64,000 nucleotides of DNA from Lentzea guizhouensis (GCF_001701025.1 NZ_CP016793.1:7564001-7628000), one strand, 5' to 3'. Positions 50,113-59,213 are shown, counted from the first letter of the stretch. The notes: generated by a model not told the origin, from the sequence alone. Made by a program: numbers and translations.

Positions 50113-51958
50113 GTGCGGGACGATGCTCATGTGGACCCGAACGAGCACCGCAACGAGCTGCACGCCGACCACGTGCACGCACCCGTCGTGCAGGCCCGCG
50201 ACATCCACAACGGCGTCCACGTCCACCAGTACGCCGAGGACCCCGGCCCACTCGGCCGCGCCATCCGCGAGCTGGCGGCCGCGGTGCGCCGGCAGTGGAC
50301 GACCGAGGCGGAGAACCGCGCCCTGCGCCAGCCGGCACCGTTGCGCGTCCGGTTCTGGAGCACCACCGACCGCCGTCGGCAGCCGGTGGACGGTGACGTC
50401 GGCGAGGTCACCGCGCTGTTCCGCGGGCTCCGCCGCCGCCAGCTCGTGGTGCTGGGAACCCGCGGGCAAGACGGTCGCGGCGCTGCTGCTGACGGTGGAG
50501 CTGCTCGACCACCCCGACCGCCACGAGCCCGTGCCGATCCTGCTGGCGGCCTCCTCGTGGGACCCGACCGCCGAGCACTTCGACACCTGGGCGGCGCGAC
50601 GGCTCGACGAGGACTACCCGGCCCTGCGCAACGCGCGCGCCTACGGCAGGGACGCCGCCGCCCGGCTGGTCGCCGAGGGCCGGGTGATGATCGTGGTCGA
50701 CGGCCTGGACGAGCTGCCCGTCCACCTGCACGCGGCGGCGCTGGACGGGCTGAACCGGGCGGCGGGCGTGCGGCCGGTCGTGGTGACGTGCCGCAGCGCG
50801 GAGTACCAGGCGGCGGTGGCGAAGTCCGGGACGTTCCTCAGCAGGGCGGCGATCGTGGAGCTGGCGCCGGTCGAACCCGCGGAGGTCGCCGCTTACCTGG
50901 CGGCGGCGCACCTCGACGCGCGGTGGACGCCGGTGCTGGGCGCGTTGCCGGCCGGTGGGGTGCTGGCGGAGGCGCTGTCGAGCCCGTTGATGGTGTACCT
51001 GGCGCGCACGATCTACGCCGCGCCGTACACGGATCCCGGTGAGCTGCTGGGGTTTCCGACGCGGGAGGCGGTGGAGCAGCACCTGGTGGGCGCGTACCTG
51101 CCCGCGGTCTACGAGCAGCGGCCACGAGCCGTTGACCCGTACCGGCCAGCGAAGACTCCACAGTGGACGGTCGCGGAGGCCGGGCGGTGGCTGAGGTTCC
51201 TGGCCAGGCGGCCGGGGCAGGAGTTCCCGTGGTGGCATCTGACCGCCGCGGTGCCGCGCCTGGTCGTCGTCCTCGTGGCGGTGGTCGTGACCTACGGCGT
51301 CACGGCGATCGTCGAGGTGGCGATGTTCGGGGCGACGACGCCGCTCTCCACGTTCTTCTCGATCACGACCGGAGTCGCGGTGCTGGTGCGGCGCAGGCCG
51401 ATCCGGCCGGGAAAGCCGTCCAAGGCCCGGCTGGGACGCGAGTACCTGCCCCGGACGGTGGGGATCATGGCCGGGATCGCCTTCTTCGGCGGCATCACGG
51501 TGCTCGCGGAGCAGCGCCAGGAGGGCAGGTTCGTGCTCGTCGCCGTCGTCGGGATGCTGGCGCTCTGGGTCATCGTCCTGCGAGAGGCCTCACGCACCCG
51601 CACAGACACCCTCACCGATCCGGACAGCAGGACGATCCTGCGCGACGACCGCCGGTTGTGCCTGGCCTGGCTGGCACTCGGGGTGCTCCTCACCCCGGTG
51701 ATGCTGCTGGCGTCGCACCAGCGGTGGTCGCCGGTGACGCTGGTGGTCGGCGTGGCCGTCCTCGCGTGCGGCGGGGCGGTGATGCGCACCGCGTGGGTGT
51801 CGTACCTGGTCGCGAAGCTGTGGCTGGCCTCGCGCGGGCGGATCCCGTGGCGGCTGATGACGTTCCTCGAAGACGCGCGCCACCGCGGTGTCCTGCGGGC
51901 GAACGGCCCGGCCTACCAGTTCCGCCACCTCCGCCTGCAGGAACACCTCAAGGGCTAG
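50113..51958 (+). pseudogene. NACHT-domain (NLR-like) membrane protein with disrupted P-loop frame
   Basis: The N-terminus (from GTG 50113, GGAGG upstream; GTG 50131 also possible) has VQARDIHNGVHVHQY, resembling amyloid-type signalling motifs of actinobacterial NLR proteins. A NACHT NTPase follows: QLVVLG then, in another frame, AGKTVAALLLTVELLD, Walker B VMIVVDGLDELP and VVTCRSAEY. The C-terminal 230 residues hold four or more membrane helices (LVVVLVAVVVTYGVTAIVE and others). A canonical GEPGAGKT would need about five more bases at 50454-50464, so the P-loop is damaged as written. It would act as an intracellular sensor or defence switch; the role is inferred. Confidence 0.72.
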
Positions 51959-52013
51959 TTGTGATGTCACGTGCCCGCCTCCGTGGCTTCGATCAGCAGG
52001 TGGCTGGGCAGGA

Positions 52014-54790
52014 TCACGGTTCCCCCTTCGCCCGTGTGGAAGGAGAGGACGCCCCGTAGCACTGGAACACCGCTTCGGTCCACGTGCGCTGAGCCCTGGC
52101 GAGCGCTTCGGCCGGTGCGCGGCCGGTGGCGAGCTCGCGGTGGTAGCGCAGCATCAACGCCTTGCTGGTGTCGTCGGGCACCGACACGGCCGATGCGATG
52201 AGGGTTCTGGTGCCGAGTGCGAGCAGGGCGGCGGCCAGGCCGAGCAGCTCGTCGCCGGGCCGGATGCCGGAGCTGCCCGCCTCGCAGGCCGAGAGGACGA
52301 CCTGCTGGGGTGGCTGGTCGAAGCCTTCGAGGTCGTAGACGGTGAGCGGCCCGTCGGCCAGTGTGAGGGTGGAGAACAGCGGGTTGTCGGCGCGGAACCT
52401 GCCGTGTGCCGCGATGTGCGCGAGTCCGGCGCCGTCCAGGGCGTGCAGCAGGTTCGCCGTGGTGGCCCGGCGGCCGGTGAACCGGTCGGCGTGCGGGTAG
52501 CGGCGTTTCAACGCTTCCACCTCGGCGACCGCGTGGTCGAGGCTGGGACCGGCGGCGAGCACGGTGCGGCCGGCGGTGTGGGGAGTACCGGCTGCTCGCA
52601 GCCACAGCGCGGCGGACGGTGCGACGGTCACCGCCCGGTTGCGGCAGCTCGGGAGGGCGGGCCAGGGGAGTGCGTGCAGTGCGCCGGTCGGGACGACCAC
52701 CAGCGGTGCGGGGCCGGTGGGCACCAGCCGGTCGAGTCGTTCGGCGGCCTGGCCCAGGCGTTCCTCGATGGCCTTGCGGGTGCGGTCGGAGCCGATGCGG
52801 TGAGCGAGGTGGTTGATGCCGAACCGCAGTGCCTCGACCTCGCGGGCGACGTCCGCGGCAGGACCGATGTCGTGCAGCCGAGTCCTGCCGCGTTCGAACA
52901 CGACCGCGTGCAGCAAGCCGTCCGACTCGACGTACTCGACCAGCGTCTGGTCCCCCAGCGCGGTGGCGAGCTGCCGGGTCGCCGGCACCGGTTCGGCGGC
53001 CCTGATCCCGGTCGCGTGCCGGGCCCGCGTCCTGATCGCCTGCTCCAGCTCCGCCTGCCTGCGCAGGTCGCCCGCGGCCATGACCTGGCGCAGCTCGGCC
53101 AGGTCGTCGGCCAGCCGGTCGTCGTCGGCGGCCGCACCGGCCGCACGCGCAACGCTCCCGCCCGCCACCGCTCGGCCCACCCGAACACGGCCGCGGGTCG
53201 TCGCCGTCGAGCGCCAGCCGCATCCCGGTGGCGACCAGTTCACCCGCCAGGCCGGAGGCGTGCGCGCGGAGCTCCGTCGCGCCCAGGCCGTTGCGGAACG
53301 CCGCCAGCACGTCCACCCCGGACCGCAGCGCCGCCTCCGCGCCCTTGGTGTCACCGTCGGCGAGCCTGAGTAGAGCAGTCGCGTGCCAGGCCCGCGCCCG
53401 CAGCTCCGCCGGACCGGTGCGGGCGGCTGCTGCGACGACGGTCAGCTCCTCCCTGGCCAGTGCGAGCATCCGCGCGCGAGCCGATCTTGTCGGTGGTGCC
53501 GAGTACGTTGAAACGCAGGGGTTCCCAGCTCGGGGGTACCCCTGCGTCAGCGCGCCGTGGCCCGCGAGGTCCAGCGCCAGCCGGGCCACGATCAGCCGCG
53601 CGTCGAGCGCCGCCACCACCCAGCCCTCACCCGCCAGCGCCTCGACGACCCGGCGCGCGGACCGCAATACCGCCGCCTGCGCCGCATGCCCGACCGGCGC
53701 TGCTCGGCCAGCCGACGAGGCCTGCCCAGCCGACGAAATTCGCCCGACCGATGAGGCCTGCCCAACCAATGAGGCCTGCCCAGCCGAAGAAACTCGCCCA
53801 CCCGATGAGACCTGTCCAGCCACCCCCAGCTCCCACCGCGCCCGCAACGCCAGGTACCCGGCAAATGCCGCCCACCCGGCCGCCCCTGCCGCCGCGCCGA
53901 CCGACCGGCCGACACCGCCGAGGCCAGCGCGGCCGCCGGATCCCCGCCACCAGCGACACCCGTGCCAGCAGCAACCGCGCCTGCACCAGGTCGACGTGGT
54001 TGCGCTGCCGGGCGAACGCCTCCACCGCCGCCGCGGCAGCCTCCCGGGCCTCCGCGACCAGCCGGACCGACAGCAACGCCTCGGCCCGCTCGATCGGCAG
54101 CAGCCCCGGATCCCGGCCCGTCTCCGCGTACAGGACGGCCGCCTCGTCGAACGCCGCCAGCGCCGCCGGAATGTCACCTCGCGCCTCGAACGCCACGCCG
54201 CGGTTGTGGACCACCATCACCTTCCGGCCGGCGTGACCCGCGGCGACGTACAACGACTCGGCCAGGTCCAGGTCCTCCGCCGCTCCCCGCCAGTCCCGTC
54301 GCCGCACCCGCAGCGCACCGCGGTTGTTGCGGATCGTCGCCTCCAGCAGCGGGTCGCCCGGGTTGAGCGCCAACGCGTCGGCGAACCCGTCGGCGGCCTC
54401 CGCGAACCGCCCGATCTCGGCCAGCACGAGGGCTCGCTGCATCCGCAACCGGGCCGCCGTCACCCCGTCGACCTGCGCCGGCACGTCCTGCAGCGCCTGC
54501 AACGCCTCCGCCGTCCTCCCGGTCAGCGTCAGCACGTAGCCGTACGAGCCGCGTGCCTGCGCGGCCCGCACCACGAGACCGGCCGAGGACGCCACCGAGA
54601 TCGCCGACCGCAGGTGCTGCTCGGCCTCGCCGAGCCGCCCGACCGCCAACGACGCCATGCCCAGGGCGTGCAGGGCCACCGACTGCGTCTCGGCGTCACC
54701 ACCGGCCCGAGCAGCTTCGGCCAGCCTGCGGGCACGCGCCGGTGCGGTGTAGGCGAGGTCCTTCGCCTGCTCCGCACGGGCGAGCGTCAT
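52014..54790 (-). pseudogene. TPR-CHAT (caspase-like) protease, several apparent single-base losses
   Basis: From ATG 54790: tetratricopeptide repeats (QSVALHALGMASLAVGRLGEAEQHLRSAI and following units), then a C-terminal CHAT domain with the His of HIAAHGRF and the Cys of VVLSACEAGSSG, the caspase-like dyad. The coding sequence changes frame four times: near 53934 and 53905, and near 53190 and 53125, each fitting one lost base. The middle part has a QASSAGR/VSSGGR-type repeat (about 53690-53825). With bases restored it is about 925 residues. Overlapping its stop is a GTG reading VILPSHLLIEATEAGT to 51967. It is divergent from the S8 protease. Confidence 0.8.
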
Positions 54791-54869
54791 AGGCGGTGTG
54801 TATCAGCATTCCGTTGCCGCGGCATCAGGGTTCGGCGATGCTCATCCACACGCAGGAGGGGAGAACGTG

Positions 54870-55697
54870 ATGGGTGCCAGAGATCCGCACGCCTACGGCT
54901 GGCCCAGACCCGCCACCGAACCGAACGAGGAGAGCGCACTGCGGCTGCCGCAGCTCCCGGCGGCTGATCCGGGTCTGCGGGTGGGGGTGATCGACACGGG
55001 CGTCCACCACAACCGTGCCGGCCGGCCGCACCCGTGGCTGAGCGGGCACGTCAGCTACCTCGAGGAGGACGTCGAGACCGACGACGACAACAACCCGGCC
55101 GTCGGGCACGGGTCGTTCGTGGCCGGAGTGGTCCTGCGGCACGCCCCCGAGGCCACCGTGATGATGCGCAAGGCGATCGTCGAGGGTCCGGAGGACGACG
55201 GTCAGGTGGTCGCGGCGATCCGCTCGTTGCGGTGGGCCGGGGTCAAGCTGATCAACCTGTCGTTCGGCGGCAGCCTCTTCGAACACCGCACGCCACCGCT
55301 GATCGCGGCCGCGCTCGACGAGCCCGACGACGACGTGGTCCTGGTCGCCGCCGCCGCCAACAACGCCTCACCGCTGCACACCTACCCGGCCGCCCGCGCC
55401 GGTGTGCTGTCGGTCGGCGCCACCGACGCTGAGGGCGAGATCGCCGAGTTCAGCGCCCACGGCAGCTGGATCAGCCTGTACGCGGTGGGCCAGGACGTCC
55501 TCGGCCCGTACCGCGACGAGTTCGTCACGTGGTCGGGCGCGTCGTTCGCCGCGGCCGCGGTCACCGGCCGGATCGCCCGGCTGATGGGCGACGACGGCCT
55601 CTCGGCGACGAACGCCCGCGAGCGACTCCTCACGACGTGCGTGAAGAAGACCGTGTGGGGCGTCAACGGCAGCCGTGAGGTCGACGTCCTGCTCTAG
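54870..55697 (+). CDS. Cytoplasmic subtilisin-like protease (S8) of the CHAT/sigma locus
   Basis: A 275-residue S8 peptidase without signal peptide or propeptide. Catalytic residues are Asp in VGVIDTGVHHN, His in VGHGSFVAGVV, Asn in AAAANNAS and Ser in WSGASFAAAAVTGRIA. The GTG/ATG pair at 54867/54870 follows GGAGGGGAG. It is divergent from the TPR-CHAT gene (79 bases between starts) and convergent with a 138-residue gene that overlaps a sigma-factor gene. A minimal S8 inside the cell suggests a signalling or conflict protease acting on specific proteins, which is inference. Confidence 0.92.
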   Translation: MGARDPHAYGWPRPATEPNEESALRLPQLPAADPGLRVGVIDTGVHHNRAGRPHPWLSGHVSYLEEDVETDDDNNPAVGHGSFVAGVVLRHAPEATVMMRKAIVEGPEDDGQVVAAIRSLRWAGVKLINLSFGGSLFEHRTPPLIAAALDEPDDDVVLVAAAANNASPLHTYPAARAGVLSVGATDAEGEIAEFSAHGSWISLYAVGQDVLGPYRDEFVTWSGASFAAAAVTGRIARLMGDDGLSATNARERLLTTCVKKTVWGVNGSREVDVLL

Positions 55698-55716
55698 AAC
55701 CGCTGCTCTAGAACCG
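55689..55716. repeat. Exact 14-bp tandem duplication at convergent stops
   Basis: CTGCTCTAGAACCG is present twice in direct succession. The first copy contains the S8 stop (TAG); the second contains the stop of the convergent 138-residue gene (CTA on the plus strand). Probably a recent slippage duplication. Confidence 0.8.
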
Positions 55717-56124
55717 TGCCCACTGCGTCACGACGACAGTGCCGTCCGCGGCGGTCACCTGCACCCTGACCAGCCCGGACGGCACCTCCGTGACCGTGAA
55801 CCAGCCGTCGGTGACCGGCGCGGAACGACGCGACCGCGGTGTCTCCACCACCACCTCGCCCACCGCCCCGGTGACGAGCCCGCGCACGGTGTCGCCGCTG
55901 ATCTCCAGGTTGAGCGTCACCCGCTCGGACTCGAACGCCAGCAGCAACGGCCCGTCGTCCCCGCGCACCAGGGCCGCTTCGCCCTCCACCAGTTCGGCGA
56001 GCTCCGCGTCCAGCGCCCGCAACGCCAGTGCCGCGCTCGCGTCGCGCAGCACCCCCGCCGGCACCGGGTCGTACCGGTTCGCCGCCGCGCGCAGCTCGGC
56101 CAGGAAGTCGTCGTCCTCGCTCAT
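55708..56124 (-). CDS. Hypothetical 138-residue protein coupled to the sigma factor
   Basis: The ATG at 56124 overlaps the sigma-factor stop (ATGA). The N-terminal half is acidic and helical (MSEDDDFLAELRAAANRYDPVPAGVLRDAS, then ALDAELAELVEGEA) and the C-terminal half is a run of beta strands (VTLNLEISGDTVRGLVTG, FTVTEVPSGLVRVQVTAADGT), like a small carboxypeptidase-regulatory or transthyretin-like sandwich. No signal peptide. Its position suggests control of the sigma factor, for example as an anti-sigma protein cleaved by the adjacent S8 or CHAT protease. That is a hypothesis, by analogy with TPR-CHAT/Csx30/RpoE. Confidence 0.75.
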   Translation of the reverse strand: MSEDDDFLAELRAAANRYDPVPAGVLRDASAALALRALDAELAELVEGEAALVRGDDGPLLLAFESERVTLNLEISGDTVRGLVTGAVGEVVVETPRSRRSAPVTDGWFTVTEVPSGLVRVQVTAADGTVVVTQWARF

Positions 56125-56714
56125 GAGCGTTCCTCCAGCACCTGCTCGCCGCGGACGAGCGCCCTGAGCCGGTTCAGGCACCGCTGCCTGATCGGCCCGA
56201 TGCTGCCCACCGGCATGTCCAACGCGGCTGCGACCTCGGTGTACGCGGGTGGCGGCGACGCCATGAGCACCCGCAGCAGGCGCCGGCAGCGGTCCGGCAG
56301 CTCCTCGAACACCCGCCACAGCGCCGCGTCCCGTTCGCCGACGAGCAACGCGTGGTCCACCGGTGGCGCGGGATCGGCGGAGTCCTCGATCTCGGCGGGC
56401 TCCGGCAACCGCCCCGACCTGCGGATGAGCTGCAGGCACTCGTGGCGTGCGGTGGTGGCGAGCCAGCCCGCCAGCCGTTCGGGCTCGGTGATCCGGTCGA
56501 GGTGCTCGACCAGCTTGATCCACGTGCACTGCACGGCGTCCGCGGCGTCGGCGTCGCTCAGCCGGTAGGCGCGGGCGATCGACCACAGCAGCCCGCTGAA
56601 CTGCCTGACCAGTGCGTCCCACGCGGCCTGGTCACCACGCGCGGCCGCGGCCAGCGACGCCGGTATGTCCATGTGCACATGATGCCGCGCGGGCCTGTCC
56701 AGATTCGTGTTCAT
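56121..56714 (-). CDS. Sigma-70 family (ECF-like) sigma factor of the CHAT/S8 locus
   Basis: A 197-residue sigma factor. Region 2 is AWDALVRQFSGLLWSIARAYRLSDADAADAVQCTWIKLVEHLDRI, and region 4 is LWRVFEELPDRCRRLLRVLMASPPPAYTEVAAALDMPVGSIGPIRQRCLNRLRALV. The ATG at 56714 lacks a clear Shine-Dalgarno sequence; ATG 56672 is an alternative. The end overlaps the start of the 138-residue gene. The DNA-binding region looks normal, so it probably directs RNA polymerase to a small regulon, perhaps including the neighbouring protease genes. Confidence 0.92.
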   Translation of the reverse strand: MNTNLDRPARHHVHMDIPASLAAAARGDQAAWDALVRQFSGLLWSIARAYRLSDADAADAVQCTWIKLVEHLDRITEPERLAGWLATTARHECLQLIRRSGRLPEPAEIEDSADPAPPVDHALLVGERDAALWRVFEELPDRCRRLLRVLMASPPPAYTEVAAALDMPVGSIGPIRQRCLNRLRALVRGEQVLEERS

Positions 56715-57070
56715 GGGGCCTGTTCGCCCCGTGAACGCCGCACGTCCCCCGGTTGGTGGAGCATTTGCCGTTGATTAGCCGCGAACGCCCGAGCGTGAAG
56801 ATTCGGCGCGTTATAGAACGGTGGGTGCCGGCGTGGTCGGGGGCGCCGGTCCTCCTCGGGCCGAGGTGCTGGGGGTACGGGCTGGGGCGGGCGGGGCGTG
56901 TCTGGGGGTCACGTCCCGCCCGATCGGGTTTGTCCGGTTCGGGACACGCCGCACGACTTCCGGCGGTTCTCGGGTGCTGTCCTGCGGTAACGGGACCCAT
57001 TCACCCAATGCCCGCCCAAAACGGCGCTCGCGGGTGCATCCTGTGTCCTACAGCACAACTTTGAGGACTG
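56715..57070. other. Non-coding gap with no supported gene (356 bp)
   Basis: No frame here looks coding on either strand. The end near 56715-56830 is more AT-rich than average and contains TTGATTAG...TTATAGAAC, which may be promoter elements for the divergent sigma factor or the small gene at 57071. A GGGGCGAACAGGCCCC palindrome lies just before the sigma-factor ATG and may be an operator. The rest is GC-rich without recognised structure. Confidence 0.5.
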
Positions 57071-57253
57071 ATGACGATGACCAGTGCGACCGCGTCGCCC
57101 CGCCACAACTGGGAGACGGACCTGGAGCGCTACCGCAACCGGGCGGTCAGCGTGCTCGAGGCGCACCTGCCGGCGAGCACCGGCTGCACCGAGTGCGGCG
57201 ACCCGTGGCCGTGTGCGCGTGCGTGCGCCGCCGAGCTCGTGCTGGAGCTGTGA
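57071..57253 (+). CDS. Small CxxC protein (60 aa) of unknown function
   Basis: A 60-residue protein with GAGGA 5 bases upstream of its ATG. The helical N-terminus (WETDLERYRNRAVSVLEAHLPA) is followed by CTECGDPWPCARACAAE, whose four Cys could bind one zinc or form disulfides. It is a typical conserved small actinomycete protein but has no known role. The IS630 element is inserted 7 bases after its stop, so the gene itself is intact, although its transcript may now run into the insertion. Confidence 0.75.
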   Translation: MTMTSATASPRHNWETDLERYRNRAVSVLEAHLPASTGCTECGDPWPCARACAAELVLEL

Positions 57254-57274
57254 CCCGCTAGTAGACCGTCGCTT

Positions 57275-58416
57275 CTAACTCTTGGGGTAGAGGTGGCGGA
57301 GTCGGGTGCGTGCGTTGTCGGTGGTGAACTGCCAGTCGACGCCGCGCTGGTTGGCGTTGGTGGCGTGTTGCCAGGCGGCGAGTTCGGTGTTGAGGGTGTC
57401 GAGGTCGCTGATGCGGCGGTCGAGGCACTGGCGGCTGAGTGCGGACAGTTCGATCTCGGCGATGTTGAGCCAGGACCCGTGTTTGGGGGTGTGGTGGATC
57501 TCCAGGCGCTGGGCCAGGGCGAAGGCCTCGCCGGGGTCGAAGGCCTCGTAGAGGGAGGCGATGGTGTGGGTATTGAGGTTGTCCATGACCAGCACCACGG
57601 TCTCGGCGTCGGGATAGTCCACCGTCAGGAGTTGTTTGACCTGCCCGGCCCAGTCGAGTTTGGTCCGCTGGGCCAGGGCGTGGACACGCCGCCAGCCGCG
57701 CAGGGGGTCGGTGAACACGAAGATCGAGCAGGTGCCGCACCGGATGTATTCACTGTCCTGGCGGGCATCGCGGCCCGGCCGGGCGGGCAGCGGGTCGCGG
57801 ACCTCGCCGAGGAGCTGGAAGGGTTTCTCGTCCATGCACACGACCGGGCGGGCGGGATCGTACGGGCGGGCGTAGACGGCGAGGACGTCTTCCATGCGGG
57901 CGGCGAACTCCGCGTTCGCCCGCGGCGGGATGGTCCAGCACTTCCTCAGATGAGGACGCAGTTCCGTTTTTTCAACACCCGGCCGATGGTCGAGTGGTCC
58001 AGGTTCGGGATGTCCTCGGTGAGCTCGACATGCTTTTCCAGCAGCCGCAACGACCACCGCGCATGCCCCGCCGGCGGTGCCGAGCACGCCAGCGCGATCA
58101 GCCGGGCCTCGACCTCCCCGGTCACCGACGACGGCACCGGCGGAAGAGCACGCTTCTTGCGCGAGATCGTGGCCAGCACATCATCGCCGGTCTCGGCGAA
58201 CCGCCTGGCGACCAGCCGCAGCGTCTCGCCCGACACCCCGAGCCGGGCCGCGATCACCTCTTTCGGGTCCACCTCGCCCACTGAGGTGTCCAGCGCGAGC
58301 AGCACCCGCGCCCGCATGATCGACGACGCCGGATGCACACCTGTCGTGGTCCACCGGATCAGCTCTTCACGATCCCTCGCCGACAACGTGACCGGCCGTT
58401 TCAACTGGGAGGCCAT
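57275..58416 (-). CDS. IS630 transposase, two frames joined by -1 frameshifting
   Basis: The first frame (58416-57946, 156 aa) has the helix-turn-helix [31 protein letters not shown] and a second DNA-binding unit. At AAAAAAC (57966-57972 on the plus strand as its complement) a -1 slip continues as [18 protein letters not shown] and the DDE nuclease: Asp in VVCMDEKPF, Asp in LVMDNLNTH, Glu in [10 protein letters not shown]. The fused product is about 380 residues. Neither half alone is a complete transposase. The catalytic residues are all present, so the element may be active. The shift resembles programmed frameshifting of IS630 elements. Confidence 0.9.
57966..57972 (-). promoter_or_regulatory. 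Probable -1 ribosomal frameshift site
   Basis: On the coding strand the sequence is G-AAA-AAA-C. A slip of one base in the six-A run moves from the first transposase frame, which would end ten codons later, into the catalytic frame. A-rich runs are otherwise rare in this GC-rich window. Confidence 0.7.
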
Positions 58417-58470
58417 GACCCAACAGCCTCCCAGTCACATACATCAAAACTAAGCAGCGACACGCTACTA

Positions 58471-58631
58471 GTGGCGCGGCTCGGAACGTTGCCGTGGTAA
58501 TTCGCGGTCAGACGGCCGCATCGTGGTGCCGCCCCCGCGCCCTCATACTGGACCGTATGGGGGCGCGGGGGCGGTGCCGCGAGGTGGCCTGCTGAGCGTG
58601 AATTACCCGCCGACGTTACGAGTCGCGCCAC
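58471..58631. mobile_element. MITE-like element: 161-bp near-complete hairpin flanked by TA
   Basis: The two halves are inverted copies of each other along about 78 bases with roughly 80% identity, leaving a short loop near 58549-58553. The ends GTGGCGCG...CGCGCCAC are flanked by TA (58469-58470 and 58632-58633), as for a Tc1/mariner-IS630-type miniature element. It has no coding capacity. The IS630 element abuts it and shares the left TA. Its own terminal repeats differ from those of that IS, so it belongs to another element family. Confidence 0.75.
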
Positions 58632-58705
58632 TAGTTCGACGTCGGTCGCGGCCAGCACGGTGATGCGCCTGCTGTCACTCCCGCACGCCGTTCACCGCCC
58701 GCGGC

Positions 58706-59197
58706 CTACGAGCTGACGCGCGCGAAGAACGCCGCCATGTTGCCCAGGACCCGCTCCACCTTCTCCTCCAGCGACAGCGTCTCGTGCATCCGCCCGCCGA
58801 ACCCGGCGTCCTTGCGTCCCCGCAGGTACAGCGAGCACTCCAGGTCCGCGCACAGGTACACCCCGACCGAGTTGCCCAGCTGCCCGGCCTTGCCCGCCTT
58901 GCGCGCGGTCATCAGCGACACGCCGTCGCCGGAGTGCGTGGTCAGGCACCACGAGCACATCGACTTGCGCGGCAGGCCCGACTGGGTGGCCCGGCGCAGC
59001 GCCACGCCCGTGACCTGGTCGTCGAGCACGGCGACGACGTAGGAGCGGTCGGGTGCGGCCGGGTCGCGCCAGCCGAGGAAGTCCAGGTCCTCCCACGGGC
59101 GGTCGGCGAGATCGCGGGGCACGTGCATGCGCTTCGCCTCGCCCTTGGTGGAATTGACGAAGGACGCGCGGATGTCGTGTTCGGTCAGCGGCTTCAC
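58706..59197 (-). CDS. FBP-domain (EF-G-binding-type treble-clef zinc finger) protein
   Basis: A 163-residue protein matching the FBP family: ASFVNSTKGEAKRMHVPRDLADRPWEDLDFLGWRDP, then a zinc finger with MCSWCLTTHS and YLCADLECSLYLRG. FusB-like relatives bind elongation factor G and rescue it from fusidic acid; other actinobacterial members are uncharacterised. All four Cys of the zinc site are present. The GTG at 59197 has GAGG close upstream. It is divergent from a TetR gene with a perfect palindrome between, so it is probably repressed by it. Confidence 0.9.
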   Translation of the reverse strand: MKPLTEHDIRASFVNSTKGEAKRMHVPRDLADRPWEDLDFLGWRDPAAPDRSYVVAVLDDQVTGVALRRATQSGLPRKSMCSWCLTTHSGDGVSLMTARKAGKAGQLGNSVGVYLCADLECSLYLRGRKDAGFGGRMHETLSLEEKVERVLGNMAAFFARVSS

Positions 59198-59213
59198 GAC
59201 CTCGACGGTAGGC

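Larger units (their letters stand above)
57261..58468. mobile_element. IS630-family insertion sequence (1,208 bp)
   Basis: The transposase fills nearly the whole element. The ends are imperfect inverted repeats (GTAGACCGTCGCTTCTAACT on the left; GTAGCGTGTCGCTGCTTAGT read inwards from the right), flanked by TA at 57259-57260 and 58469-58470, the target duplication expected for IS630/Tc1-mariner transposases. The right-hand TA is also the left border of an adjacent hairpin element. Confidence 0.9.

Noticed and set aside
51967..52017. 16-residue GTG frame overlapping the CHAT stop
   Set aside because: Too short to support as a gene; it may be the true C-terminus of the CHAT protein if a base is missing there.
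53500..53560. GGGTACCCCTGCGT-type inverted repeat inside the CHAT gene region
   Set aside because: GGGGTTCC...GGGGTACCCC pairs only partly and lies inside coding sequence; no evidence that it is an attachment site or a separate element.
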